Assembly (NCBI GenBank): GCA_022836615.1
Contig: MU405335.1
Coordinates: forward strand, 56,592-120,591
Length of the DNA: 64,000 nt
Origin: Annulohypoxylon bovei var. microspora
Lineage: Eukaryota > Ascomycota > Sordariomycetes > Xylariales > Hypoxylaceae
Direction: 5' to 3'
A model generated the notes under the pieces. That model worked only from the letters and a program-made list of their open reading frames with translations, did no database searches and was not told where the DNA came from. Shown here in pieces: positions 47,046 through 59,264 of the stretch; positions within the stretch are counted from its first letter, which is position 1, and each line of letters opens with the position of its first letter. The position numbers were made by a program, and so were the translations under genes.

Positions 47046-49060
47046 TCACAAGCGGTCTAGCAGACCACGACTCTCCAACATCAACACGATCTGGTGCACG
47101 ATGGATCGCACCGTCTGCTTCTCGCAGTCGACTACGAGGTCAGGCTTGGAAGGAGGCTCGTAAGGGTCGTCGACACCAGTGAAGCCCTTGATCTCACCAG
47201 CGCGTGCCTTAGCGTAGATTCCTCGCTTGTCGGTCTTCTCGCAATATTCAAGCGGGGTAGCGACATGGACAAGGTAGAAGTCTCCGTATTTTTCGACCGT
47301 CTCCTTGGCAGCATCTCGGTCCTGGCCGAACGGCGCAATGGGGGCGGCGATAACGGCAGCGCCGGACCTGGTCAACTCGCCGGCGACGAAGGCGATACGA
47401 GCAATGTTCTTGCTGCGGTCTTCTCTGCTAAAACCCAATTCTGATGATAACTCGTGTCGGACGGTCTCGCCAAGTAGCATGGATACCGATCGACCACCCT
47501 GCTGGTTCAGAGTCACCTGGAGAGCTCTGGCGATCTGGTCTTTGCCGCTATTTGTGTAGCCGGTCAAGAAGACGGTGAAACCTTGGGCAGCTCGTGCAGG
47601 ATGCGACTCGCGTAACACCTTGACGACTTCGGGATAGGAGAACCAGTCGGGAATATCTCGGCCGCTCCTCAGTCTTGACCGCAGCTCCGTACCAGAGATG
47701 TTTAGCGTGCGGGTATCCTTCGGGATTTGATCGATAGGGGCATATTCGTCCTTGTCAGGCAAGTATGTCACCATCTGGAAGGGCACGACTTCAATGCCAA
47801 GCTCGTCGCGGTATTTCTCAACTGCATACTGAGCATCATAGGGCCCATAGAAGTCGACACCCTGGCTATTCTTTCCAGGCCCAGCGTGGTCACGGCCGAC
47901 GATGAAGTGGGTTGCTCCGTGATTCTTGCGGATGATGGCGTGCCAGATGGCCTCGCGGGGGCCACCCATTCGCATGGCCAACGGGAGAAGACCTAAGACC
48001 GCCATGCCATTAGGGTATCTTGGCAGGAGGGCCTTGTAGACTCTCACTCGCGTGAAGTGGTCAATGTCTCCGGGCTTTGTCAAGCCTACCACCGGATGGA
48101 TGAGGACATTTGCGTGATGCGAACGAGCAGCACGAACAGTCAACTCTCGGTGTGCGCGGTGCATTGGGTTCCTGGTCTGGAAAGCCACAACTCGGCTCCA
48201 GCCAAGTTTGTCAAAGTGTAGTCGAAGCTCAGCCGGGGTATCTATTACGAGGACTCAGATTAGCTCTAAAAGCACAATGACTCGTGATTCGGGTTCGGCC
48301 TACATCGGAGATCTACGAAATCATAATGCTGAAGGCGGTTAACTGCCTCTACTTTACCACCCACGTAGAAGTCGGAAGCCGTCCTGAACAGGTACTTGAC
48401 AGCCGGGTGTGCCTCGTCATCACTTCCGAAGACTTCTTTGGCCTCGAGAACCCTATGGTGCTCATCTGTGTTAGTATCGTAGATTATGTAGGGAGGGTGT
48501 AGCGGATAGGAATCAGCTCATACTTGTCTGGCTTGTAAATATCATCCACGGTAAGGATAGCTAGATTCCTATCGTCACGAAGGTCGCGAAGCGTCACTTT
48601 TACTCCCGGCTTGAGGCCAACTTCATTGATTGTCACCTCGGACACATCAAGAGTAATAGGCATGCTGAACAAAACGCCATCGGCTAACCTGTTTTCTCTT
48701 ACGACACTATGTGCGATAGTCAGCAAAGTCTAGTCTTTCATATAGCTATAAGGCTATATATACCCATTATAATCGGACTCGTTCATGAAACCTAGATGTC
48801 CATCTGTGTGAGCTTGTTTTCGCATGAAGAGGTAATACACTACGTGGGAAATGCAAATATGGGAGAGGCTGGGTTTATAGAGCAAACACACCTTCCAGAG
48901 GTGAGAAACCACCATTGAGGATCAATTCAAGGTCACAGAGCTGCCTCTCAGTTAAGATGATAGCGGGAAGCTTTTCAGCTTCAGCTGCGAGCTGGGCCTG
49001 TCTAGGGAAGTCTCGCGCAATGAGGTCCTTGAGGACGCCGCCATGAGGAGGGTTTGCCAT
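47046..49060 (-). CDS. MET3: ATP sulfurylase (sulfate adenylyltransferase) with C-terminal APS-kinase-like regulatory domain
   Basis: Five exons: 49060-48892, 48791-48764, 48706-48524, 48452-48304 and 48241-47046. Exon 2 is a 28-nt microexon encoding FMNESDYN. The product is 574 residues, essentially the length of other mould enzymes. The start MANPPHGGVLKDLIARD is the family start. Catalytic motifs are QTRNPMHRAH (residues 198-207) and GRDHAGPG (292-299). The C-terminal domain begins near 395 and carries GYTNSGKD (404-411), an altered P-loop. In filamentous fungi this domain has no kinase activity and binds PAPS as an allosteric inhibitor (established knowledge). The enzyme makes adenosine 5'-phosphosulfate from ATP and sulfate, the first step of sulfate assimilation, in the cytosol. 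All splice joins keep frame and family sequence. No clear CYS3-type site was seen upstream. Confidence 0.95.
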
Positions 49061-50252
49061 TGTGTTGAGATGAAGGTTCGAAGGAATATCCAACGTAAAG
49101 AGCGTTGAACGGAGTAAATCCCAGGTGTACCGGCAAGTAAAGATTGATATAGAGCGAAGAATGAGAGAAATGAAGAAACTAGAGAGGCTTAATTCTAGTT
49201 CTTAGTATGGGATGAAGGATAACGAGGAGGACTACCGATAGCACCTATGGACGTACAGATGCGTTGGTGCGTGATACGATGGAAGATATATGAAAATTTG
49301 AACCAACTTGGTCAATGTCTAACATATAGATAAATAAAGAAGAAGAAAAGCGTAGAACACTACTATCCACCAGATATGATTCCGATACGGTTCCACGCTA
49401 TATAATACGTAATCGGTAGTGCCTTAATAATAGTTTTGTATGTAGAGCATACGCACACTTTGGCCTACGAAACGGAGGCTAGAACATGGGTTGAAAAAAT
49501 CAAACGAATAGCATTTAGCCGATGACGTGCTCAGTGACTAGCGACAGCCGCCTCCATATATGTGGCTCTGTCGGTTCTCGACTCTCGCTGAACCGTCTCG
49601 ACCTTTTTTCTTCTTTTTTAACCAAGTTGAAAAGCGAAGACAAAACCGACACACTCTAGCGACACGGCTCTCGGGATGCAGGACCCCAATGATGCCTTAA
49701 TTCGTGCAGAGTTGCCAATATTCGAAGATATACCTCTAGGTATTAATAGGCATGTATATATAAAATTGCCCAGCGTCGATCCCGCAGTCTTCGCTAAAAG
49801 TATTACGAGTACAGCTTTGCGTATATATAAGCACAGGGCAAAAGACAAGGTAGGTAGGTCTCAGTTTCCCTGTCGGCTTACGTATCGCAGCGTATCCGTA
49901 CCTACCTACTAGGTAGGTACAGAGGTACCTATCCTACCTAGTAGCCCTGCACTTTTCTATATCAACATCACCATCACCACCACCATCGAGACTAGGAAAA
50001 TAGGATGGTTTAAGCAAGCAATATATCGTTAGGTACAGAATTACCTAGGCCCCGTATTTTCTGTTATTACTCTTCCATTTCCTTCCTGCGAGTACTCGTT
50101 ATCCTTTAGAAGCAAATAGTGTAGCTTGCCACTTTCCACACAAACTCACAAGATCAAGCAAACCATTACAGATCTGTCCGTCAGATATCCACACAACCAT
50201 TTCCGCACAGGAGAAATGGGGAGATACGCAATGCAATTCATGTTTCAACATC
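49061..50252. other. ATP sulfurylase promoter region and 3' flank of the mucin gene
   Basis: Includes the sulfurylase upstream region, a cluster of CCTACCTACTAGGTAGG words at 49899-49942 and a CACCAT repeat near 49963-49986. A 78-codon frame at 49676-49912 has no recognisable domain. Confidence 0.55.
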
Positions 50253-53200
50253 TCATGCCTTCTCGTCACCACCTCGCTCAGCCATTTCCTCCCCGCCATT
50301 GCCATCCGAGAAGAGCCTCTGGACGTATCGACGCCAATCAGACGTGATACCACGGCGTGTCGTACTTTGTATCGCGGGGTCAGTAGGTATAGGGCTAGCC
50401 GGGGAAGTGTGCCAATGGTCACTGTCTGGCATTGGCGGAGGCAATTCTGTCACTAAAGATGAGCTGACCGCCGAGACGGTGCTAGCGACAGGCCCGGCGA
50501 AAACACTAGTAGTATTCAACACTTGGTTAGATATGGATGTCGTGGTTGATGTCTGAAATGTGGTTGGGAAGCCGCTACTACTGAACGATGTCGCATTTAC
50601 TGTTACCCTCGTTAGTTTTTTGCCCTTACACTGCTTTTTAATATCCTAATCACTTGCCTGAAGAGTTTTCCGCGTTAGATGCCATTGGGAAACTCGAACT
50701 TTCATTACACGACGTAGTTGGGTATATTCCTGAACTGCTAGTCCTAGTAGCAGCCTCGCCACTCGATGCAAAGGTCAGTGGCGTTGTGGTACCTGACTGA
50801 GTGATTGTACTCTCGCTACAGGTTGTATCAATGCTGACAACCCGAGTCTCGCTCTCAGTACAAGTTGTGTCGGGTTCCTGAGTAGTGGTAGGCTCCTCGG
50901 TACAGGTATCTAAGGAGGAAGTTACGGTAGAGGGACCTGTAGCTAAAGACGACGTACTCTGAGGAGGGATACTTTCACTAACCGGGGCACTTGACGAAAA
51001 TGATGTCGTGGTTAGTGCGCTCGATGAAGACGGAATAGATCCCGTAGTCAATCCCGATACGGTAGAGTTTGGGAAGGGGTAAGATACGCTCGAACTTATG
51101 ATGGTACGACTAATAGAAAACGATGGGCTTGTTGCCACGCTGGTTGTTCCGGTGGGATAAGTAGTTGAGTTTGAGAATGTGTAAAGGGTCGAGCTGGAGC
51201 CCTGCAAGGTGGACGATTGGTTTGCAGATCCCGACAATGTCGATAGAGACGAGATGATTCCGCTGCTAGTTGGTGAGCTAGTCAAAATCGAACTTGAACT
51301 TGACAATGAAATTGTAGTCGATATACGAGTGGATGTACTATTCGATGGTAGGTATGATATAGAGCTTAATGTCGACTGTGCCGTCAGACTAGGAGGACCG
51401 GTACTTAAGGAGACGGTCGCCTGGGACGTTGGCTGAGTGCTAACTATTGTCGGTTGTCCAGAAGGTCCACTTATAGGAGATCCAGTAAGAGTTGTGGTGT
51501 TTGAAAGCGGATACGGTGCAGAGCTTGAGATCCTAGTCGAGGAGCTGGCTTCACTGATAGTATGGGTCGAACGGATACCACCAGACGAGGTAGTCGTTCC
51601 TATGGTTGAATTTGAAACTTGTTTTGAAGACGACGTACGTGAAATTCCATTTGATAGGCTAGACATGCTAGACACGCTGGATAGGCTACTGGTCTCGATA
51701 GAACCTGACATGGGAGCGGAACCAGTTCCTGGTACTATAGTACCGCTCGATTGTGCTGTCGGATTAGGTATCATTGTGGTATTCGTCAGAGGGAAAGGCG
51801 GGACAGATGTCAATGTTCCAGGCAGCGGCGTAGGCATGCCTGAGGCCGACCCGGATACAGTTGAAGACAAACTTCCAGGCTGAATTGTGCTAGACACAGA
51901 TTCGGTAGCCGTTACATTGGCTGGGACCGTAGTTATGCTACTTATCTGACCCGAGGGCCCGTTTGACGGAACGGTTGGCCCTACACTACTCGTCGAGTTT
52001 GTCAATGGGAATGGTGGAGTTGATCCTTGTGATGAGAAAGATGACGGACTGGTCGAACCGGCGCTTGGTCCGGTGGTAAAGGATGTTACGGCAGACGATT
52101 TGGTTGTATTAGAAGAACCCACAGACACCGAAGATCTGCTGGATGAGGTTTTACGTCCTGTCGAGGTAAACCCCGACGCCACTACAGAAGTGATCGTCGA
52201 ATTTGGCATGGGGAACGGAGCGGTTGGACCAGAAGTTTGACCCGTAAGGCTGCTAGAAACCCCTGTGCCCTGAAGACTTGTTATAGTGCTAGGTATAGAA
52301 GTTGAGCTTCCTGTAAGCATGGTAGAGTTTGTCTTCGTTCCTATTGACATGAGCGTTGAGTTCAAAGAGACCGGACCGGGACCAGTAGGTACTCGACTCC
52401 CCGTAGATCCGACTATAGTAGGTCCTGTGGTATTTGATAGAGGAAAAGGGGGCGAAGAACTACCAACACTTGTAAGACTAGATGTTTCAGTTATTAGGAT
52501 TGAAGACGTAATTGTCGGTCCAGGCGTTGGAAATGTAGAGTTTGACATGGGGAAGGGAGCACTAGAAGAACTAGTTGGTAGAAGAACGGTACTTGAGTTT
52601 GAGGCGCCGGTTGGACCTGGATATGCTGAAGTCGTGTTACTCATGGGGAAAGGGGCCGTCTGAGAACCGGTGGGTGAAGATGAATTAAGCGAGAAGCTTT
52701 GCGTTATCTGGCTACCACTTGGAGTTATTGACGTTAATGTAGACATTCCCGAACTTAAGAGAGAGCTGGTAGTCACGGCTGTCTGTCCGGTAGCTGATAT
52801 AGTCGAATTCGGCAATGGGAATGGCGGTGATTGAGACGCCGCGGTGCTAGAACCGCCGCTACCCGTCCCGCTAGACACAGTACCTGTTGGCGCACTTGTT
52901 ACAGTTGTAGGAACAGTTTGACCAGATGCAGCACCTGTTGAGTTTGACAAGGGGAAGGGGGGCCGAGAAGACGAACCGGAACCTGAAAGCGGAGGCGGCG
53001 CCGTGCCAGTATGCCCGGTGCTGCTAGTTTGTGATACACTACTCAAAAGGCTACTCGCAGGGGGAAGTGTTGATCCAGGTGGTAAAGTTCCGGTGATGGA
53101 CTGGCCACTTGGTGAATAGGTTCCAGATGCGGAGTTTGATAGAGATATGCCAGTGGACTCTGAAAAATAAGATGTCGAATTCGAGATAGGGTATGGAGGA

Positions 53201-55289
53201 GTTGACAAAGAAACCCCATAACTTGATACCATGCTACTATTTACACCGGATGTTGATGTGACCGAAATAGTGGATCTACGTGTAGAAGCTCCAGTGGACA
53301 GAAGTACTGATGATAAACTAGACTTCAAAGTGCCTGAAAGTGGAATTGAACTGGCCGTTAAACTGCCGATAGAGGCTGACGAATTCGTTAACGGGTATGG
53401 AGCTGATTCTGATGCTACCGAGCTAACAAGGGACATGCTACCAGATGAAAAACTGTTAGAAGTCACCATAGTTATAGTGCTTGAAGTTTGAATACTCGAC
53501 GGTGCGACAGTGGTACCCCCGGTAGGATTTGGTAGTATTGTCGAGTTTGATAGATGATAAGGTGGCGAAGATGTACTAGAGATGATTTCTGTTCCACTAA
53601 TGATACTAATGCTGCTGTTAGATAGTGGGTACGGCGCTGTCGAAGATATTGTAGTTCCAGTAAGAGTGCCAGATGCAACAACACTACTAATCTCCAAACT
53701 AGACATCGATATTGTAGACATAGAAAACGTAGGACCGCTCGTTGGGAACGGCGTGATGAGTATGCTTGAACTAGAAACCGAGATACCTGAGCTCCCACCT
53801 GTAGGTCCTGTACTACTTGTCGAATTTGGCGCAGGATAAGGGGGTCTGCTAATTGTCATAGAGTTGCTTGTAGTGCTATTTGGCACAGATGAGGGTTGGG
53901 AAGTGGCAGACTCTGGTGTGAACGTAGAACCACCCGTAAATGGGGTTGATAAGCCTGAAGAATTAGGGATTGATTGTAGACTACTTCTAGACAGTGTAGG
54001 CCCTGTGGGGTTGGAATTCGACGTCGAATTAGTCACTGGGAAAGGAGGAGAACTTGCGCTATTCGAAGGCGACGAAAACCCAGATGAAGCTGCGGATATG
54101 ATGGTCGATGTTACTCCCGTGATTGAAGAGATGGTTCCGGATCCAGAAAGTTGCGTGTCCAGCGATGATACTAGACTAGAAGTTGTAACCGAAGAAGCGC
54201 TGCTCAAGACTTGCGTTGAAGTGCTTGGAATACTTGCAGTTACAGCAGCTGTGCTAGAGCTCCCAAGCGTAGTTCCGTTCTGAATGATAGTCATAGTAAC
54301 TGAGATCCCTGAAGATAAAGTAACTGTCGTGACAAGCTCTGTACTCGTTCCAGGGATGGTGGTTTGAGCTGCTGTACTTGTTCCATTGCTCACGACAGAG
54401 CTAGTCTGACTTGCAGACGCAGATGCAGTTTGGTTTCCGGGTCCTCCTTGGGTGCTCGAACCACTACTTGTGCCCAGTATTGTAGTACCCGAAAGGCTAC
54501 TCTGTATTAGAATTAGTTATTAATATTCTCAGCTTTATTAAAGGATATCTCCCATCTCCATATATACTGGAGTTGTGCAGCTGTTAGAAACTAGGCGTGA
54601 TAGCTTACCAAAAGAGAGCCTGGTGTAGTAGAAAAAAGCGAGGTAGAGTTTCCGGCAGATCGGATAGAACTACCTGTCGACGTCACCAAAGTACTCGACT
54701 CCTCAATACTTGTGACTGTACTGACTGAACTACCTGTCTGTCCTGTAGCTATCGTTGACGAAGTGCCATTAATAATGACCGTACTAGACATAGACACCGA
54801 GGCAGAAACAGAAGCACTAGTCAGGGGTACCGAGCCCGTGATAGAGGTCAGAGACTCACTTCCTGGGCCTAACCCTGACAAAACTAGAACTGGGTTAACA
54901 TGAGTATTATCAGTGTGAAGACTAGTCAAAATACCTGACGATACCGTTGAGCCGCTAGGGAAACCTGTGGTGATACTACTGCTAAGAACCACAGATGAAG
55001 TCGATCCGGGACTAGACTGACCCAAGCTCGACGAAGAAATTTTCGAAGTTGAAGGCGGCGGCGGAGGTTGACCATACCCTCCATATGATGGAGTAGGATA
55101 GTTGTATGCGTCACGATCAGGCTGAGGGCCTCCAAAGAGCTCATAATCAACTTGATCGGGGACTTCATCAGGAGAAGAGTCACGCGAAATGAGAGGACTT
55201 TCCCCCTGAGCCGCGGCTAGGATTCCGGTGAAACAAGTGAGAAGAATGACCACCGACACCAGGTCGGCAGTGAGAATTGAGGCTCTCAT
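50253..55289 (-). CDS. Giant Ser/Thr-rich secreted mucin-like cell-surface protein with a sequon-bearing repeat
   Basis: Proposed exons are 55289-54609, 54501-50654 and 50607-50253, giving 1,627 residues. A signal peptide (MRASILTADLVSVVILLTCF...) is followed by a short acidic/Tyr-Gly-Pro region. A very long Ser/Thr-dominated body contains at least 16 copies of a degenerate unit, consensus P-[FY]-P-[LM]-x-N-[ST]-T (for example PPFPLSNST, APYPLSNTT, APFPMSNST). Each copy supplies an N-glycosylation sequon. Near the C-terminus are paired cysteines (DTCTEEPTTTQEPDTTCTES, DTTCSES). The last intron (46 nt) is the weakest call; without it the protein stops at 50650 after NSSGK. The proposed third exon keeps the same Ser/Thr/Asn composition. 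I see no C-terminal hydrophobic GPI tail in either version. Likely extracellular, wall or matrix; an adhesin role is an inference. Confidence 0.75.
51070..54040 (-). repeat. Dispersed coding repeat P-[FY]-P-x2-N-[ST]-T of the mucin gene
   Basis: Units recur roughly every 100-250 nt. At DNA level they are visible on the plus strand as GAGTTTGACA(G/T)GGGGAAGGGG-like words. Copies differ at third positions and in the spacers, so the repeat is preserved as protein rather than as recent DNA duplication. Confidence 0.8.
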
Positions 55290-57915
55290 GATGTAGGATG
55301 GGTTGGGCGTGGGTGTCTGATGACAACCCAAAACCCTACTAAAATGAATAATACAGATGTTTTAAAGGATACTGGGTAGAATATACTAGTACTCAAACGT
55401 GAACCAAAATGAATGTAGCTGACCCTACTGGGAAGTGGTCGATGTGGGAAAAGATGTGGGAAAAGAGAGAGAGATAATGAGATGATGTGGTGAAAGAAAG
55501 GGAAGTGTTTTTTTCTCTCTCTCTTCCTAACCGAACGGGACTTTGGGGAGAGGGGATGTATCCTAGAGTGGAAAGAACGAATGGGGGTAGACTAATGGGC
55601 TTGGATGACCGAAGGAGCAAACGGGTTGAGAGAAACAGATCAATTAAAGAAGGAGAGGATTGATCAGAAAGAAGAAGAGAAGGAGGGAAAGAGCTTGGTG
55701 AAGGAACTGGGTTTACGCGTGGCAGCTTGAATGTAGTGGATATTCGGTGCTTCTTCAAGGGAAGGCGCGTCACCACCAGGAGAGATTAGGTCAAGACAGC
55801 TTCTGATTTTGGCCGAGAAGAAGGGTAACATCCCCACTTTTGGGTATCAAGTAGACGAAGTACTGAAGTATATGAATTGACGTCCAAGATTTACATACAT
55901 ACATGTAGATTCTCCAAGGTTCAACGTTTTCTGCTGCTAGAAGCCTTCCATCCTTCCACCTTGCCGGAATGCTCAATGTGCTCTCCCATGTTGGCACCAC
56001 CCGCTGTTCGGGATAGTACAGCATGAACTCCTCATTTTTTCTGGATTCCGATGCTGCCTTCCGTCGATCTTATACAATATCCTACGGACATGTTTTCTAA
56101 ATTCCCGTTTATGGACATGTAGGTTACGTGTATCTGCAAGCCCACGAGTTAGACTTCCACGATTGTCAAATCATTGCTAGAATGAGAGGTACTTATCCTA
56201 TCTAGACCCATATACGAGGCACAAAGTCGCTGTAGAAGGCTGAGGACAGGCACTCCGCAGGTTTGTCAAACCATGAGAGCATATTTATGTATCTCGGATC
56301 ACTACTGTCCCTGGAGCGCGATCACGTTGAACCAGAGAGCCGCTCATCTCGTGGAAGCCTCTTAAGACGTACCGAACAAGTTAGTCAAGTTAGACATATA
56401 TCCCCATTAGTTCGCGATCGTCGTCAGTTTCTCAAGATGTTGCAGTTTAAACTGATCATACGAGCTCTAAGTCCTAGACATATGATATTGCTACGGAATT
56501 TCATCTGAACCTAAGATATCGTAGACAGGAAAATAATGGGATGATGAGTTATATGGAATTAAGTGGTGAGCACAGTGTTGCTCTTGTGGCATGTCAATCC
56601 TCGAGTGGTAGTGACACTGTGTAATATTACCCCCTACAACCCAAATCAATATGGCATTCATATGCCAATAGCCAAGACGTAGCGAGGGGAATAATTTCAC
56701 TATGGTGTCACGCATAATAAGTTGACTTACTGCAGCTATTACACGGTACCTAACACTAGACGAGGCTGCATGTGTCCATCTGCAGCGAGCCTTGCTAGGT
56801 GATAGATGCCAAACGTAGCCAACCGTCAGACACATTACTCATTCGAGATTCCATTGACGAATTCTTTTACACCTAGGTACCTACCTCGTCATCATGAGGA
56901 CTAGGTAGATAGATATAACCCTCGGGAGCTTCACTTCCACGAACTATAGATTTCCCGTCTATCAAAAGCGCATGCAAAATTACGCAACTATGTGACGAGA
57001 GCTTGACGAGGCGGGACATCCAGTGCATACGAACCTGTTCCCAGGTTAGTGGTCTACATCTGTCAGATGAATTCACTTACCTACCCTAATTTGCGTGTAT
57101 AACGTCTAAAAAGCCTTGCTGCATCACTTCCCGCTGATTCTCTTTTCCTAGGTAACTATCTGTAGGTACCTAAAGAGCAAACATGCCGTTCTTTTCCAAG
57201 AAAAACTCTCTGCTAGGATAGCCATAAGCCATAAGCCATAAGCCATAAACCATTCTAGAAATCCAGGCAGGTTTCTCATAATATTGACGTGTTTCGATTT
57301 AATTAATCGAGATTGTGCGGGTTTCCATGCACTATATCCCAAGACAGTCGACCGGAATTTGGGTCAGCACGTGCAGAAGGCTTTCTGCAGGATGAGACAA
57401 AAATTAACACGCCGGCGGGCATTTAAAACTGGGAACATGACCATGTACCTTTTCACGTATATTCCTGTATTACCTGGGCACCAAGGTACATAAAGGGGTT
57501 CGGTACGGGATAGCATATTAGAAAAATTGACATCGATTCAATGCCGGCTTGAAATCTCCCAGGTCTCAGTGATTAGTTATGGATGAATACCTAAGAACTT
57601 GAACCATGAATATAGCATGATAACAAATGGCTCATATCCGACGAGCCTCTTAGCCATTAGATGTTAAAGTTCTCAAGAACTTCACAAGTCTATTAACCCT
57701 TACGCGTGTCTAGGTCGCGACGTGGTGGCGAGCAACACAAGTTGCCCCAAGGCCCAGTCAAGGTATTACCAATATGACGCGGACCGTCTATGCATTACTG
57801 TGCAGGATCTTTGATCCACCTAATCTCGGAGGCGTCGGTTTAGTGCATTTTTTGTACAACCCTACTCGGCTTTCTTCGCAGTTTCTCGCAGGTTAGGGGC
57901 CGTGCCCTAGATCAT
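55290..57915. other. 2.6 kb gene-free stretch
   Basis: Upstream region of the mucin gene and 3' flank of the Rrt8-type gene. It contains purine-rich sequence at 55430-55700, a GCCATAA repeat (57221-57250) and CCTAGGTACCTACC at 56872-56885. No frame above 130 codons has support. Confidence 0.55.
57221..57250 (+). repeat. GCCATAA tandem repeat
   Basis: Four consecutive 7-nt units. Confidence 0.9.
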
Positions 57916-59264
57916 CTACGTGTTCCCTTGCTCTATGTCAGCCGCCCAAAGAGCAGCGCCCACTAATGCCAATGGTCAATATTATGATGTCTGCAAAGAT
58001 AAATATGAAACCTACCGGTGTTGGTGAAAGCAAAGAACATTGATATGACAGGTATCATCTCGAGGAGAGTCGCTATCGTCCCAAAGCTATGACCCAGCGT
58101 TAGCTCAAATTCTTCCCGCAAACCATGGGCGAAACAGTTAGGAATAGTCGCGGATCCGACAGTAGAAAAAAATCGGTGGGAGATCCATATGTAGTAGATT
58201 AGTATACGAGGGGTGATTGCTCGGCATTTTGCCTGGTCAAGATTGGCAGTAGTGACTACTCCTAAATCGAGCTGTACTTACGTTGTGTATGGAGCTGTGT
58301 GTCGTTTAAGCCAATCCCGCTGTTGAGACGAAGACCACCCTTTTAGTTGGAAATACTGTTGTCATTCAGAGTCAGTCGTAGTCTTGTGGAGATATATGCA
58401 AGACGACAAACCCGTCCATGAATAGCATTGCCTCTTGATCGACCTACGTAGTAAACATCTTAGTGGTTAATCATGAGTGACTGGGTTTATTCTCACCTTG
58501 AACAAATATGAAGATAATTGTGCCGACAACTGTCAAGATAGCAGCTCGTTAGCACCGCACACGGTAACAATACGTAGCTAGCATACCAGGGATAAAATTG
58601 AGAGAAAGATACATGACGCATCTTATAAAAGCTTTCGGAGTGAATTTCGAAAATGGACTCTTAAGGATTTTGCCTAATCTTGAGATAGGATCATTGCCAG
58701 ATTTCAGCTGTCGTCCCTCTTTAACAATACCGGTTGCATTTCTTGCGACGAGTGTACCATCGAATGTGTCAAGTAGGGCATCCTGTAGGAGGAAGTTGCG
58801 AGAGATGACGTTGATAATAGTAGAGCTCTCGCTGATTATAAGAAGGATGGTGGTGAAGACGGCCAAGGGACCATTTATAAACATAAGTACTGCGAGTTGC
58901 GGTAGGTAAGTAAAGAAGAACATGGAGGCGAATACTCCCAAAGTGAGCCCTAGAGTTGGCAAAATGCGAGAGGAGAATGGTTTCCATAATGATTTGTGCA
59001 TCGTGAAGTAGAAAATACCCCTGAATAGAAAATTTAGCCCTTGATAGCATAATTTGAAGATATGTCGACTTCATACTTAAAGGGGTACAAGTAGGCCCGG
59101 CTTCTAGCCGCATCTGAAAGGAGCATTTTAGCCTTATCATAGTCTTCTTTCCTGCGATGAATTAGTATATCTTATTTAAGGAGAATTATTTGAATAAGTT
59201 CGCCGTTTACATACGCGACCTCTTGAGCCTTGGCTTGAATGCTGTCAGCGAAGCCACCAGTCAT
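57916..59264 (-). CDS. Rrt8/Lds-type multi-span membrane protein (EI24-like), eight exons
   Basis: Exons: 59264-59215, 59151-59077, 59020-58587, 58529-58497, 58443-58412, 58355-58282, 58086-58016 and 57962-57916; 271 residues. Several exons are only 32-75 nt, so no single open frame shows the gene. Every join keeps phase and yields a family-like protein: MTGGFADSIQAKAQEVAKED, YLYPFKGIFYFTMHKSLWKP, SRLGKILKSPFSKFTPKAFI, NFIPVVGTIIFIFVQGRSRG, YFQLKGWSSSQQRDWLKRHT, FGTIATLLEMIPVISMFFAF, and the end TNTVGAALWAADIEQGNT. Four or more hydrophobic helices are present. Yeast relatives Rrt8, Lds1 and Lds2 sit on lipid droplets and support outer spore wall formation (established knowledge); a similar site here is inference. 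Short introns carry CTAAC/CTGAC-like branch sites. Confidence 0.82.

Noticed and set aside
49676..49912. 78-codon frame upstream of ATP sulfurylase
   Set aside because: Plausible-looking start but no recognisable family and overlapped by an antisense frame; left unassigned.
50253..50653. GPI-anchor signal at the mucin C-terminus
   Set aside because: Neither the spliced nor the unspliced C-terminus has an omega site followed by a hydrophobic tail.
51209..54283. Several long plus-strand frames opposite the mucin gene
   Set aside because: They are antisense shadows of the Ser/Thr-rich coding strand; the mucin has a signal peptide and repeat structure, they do not.
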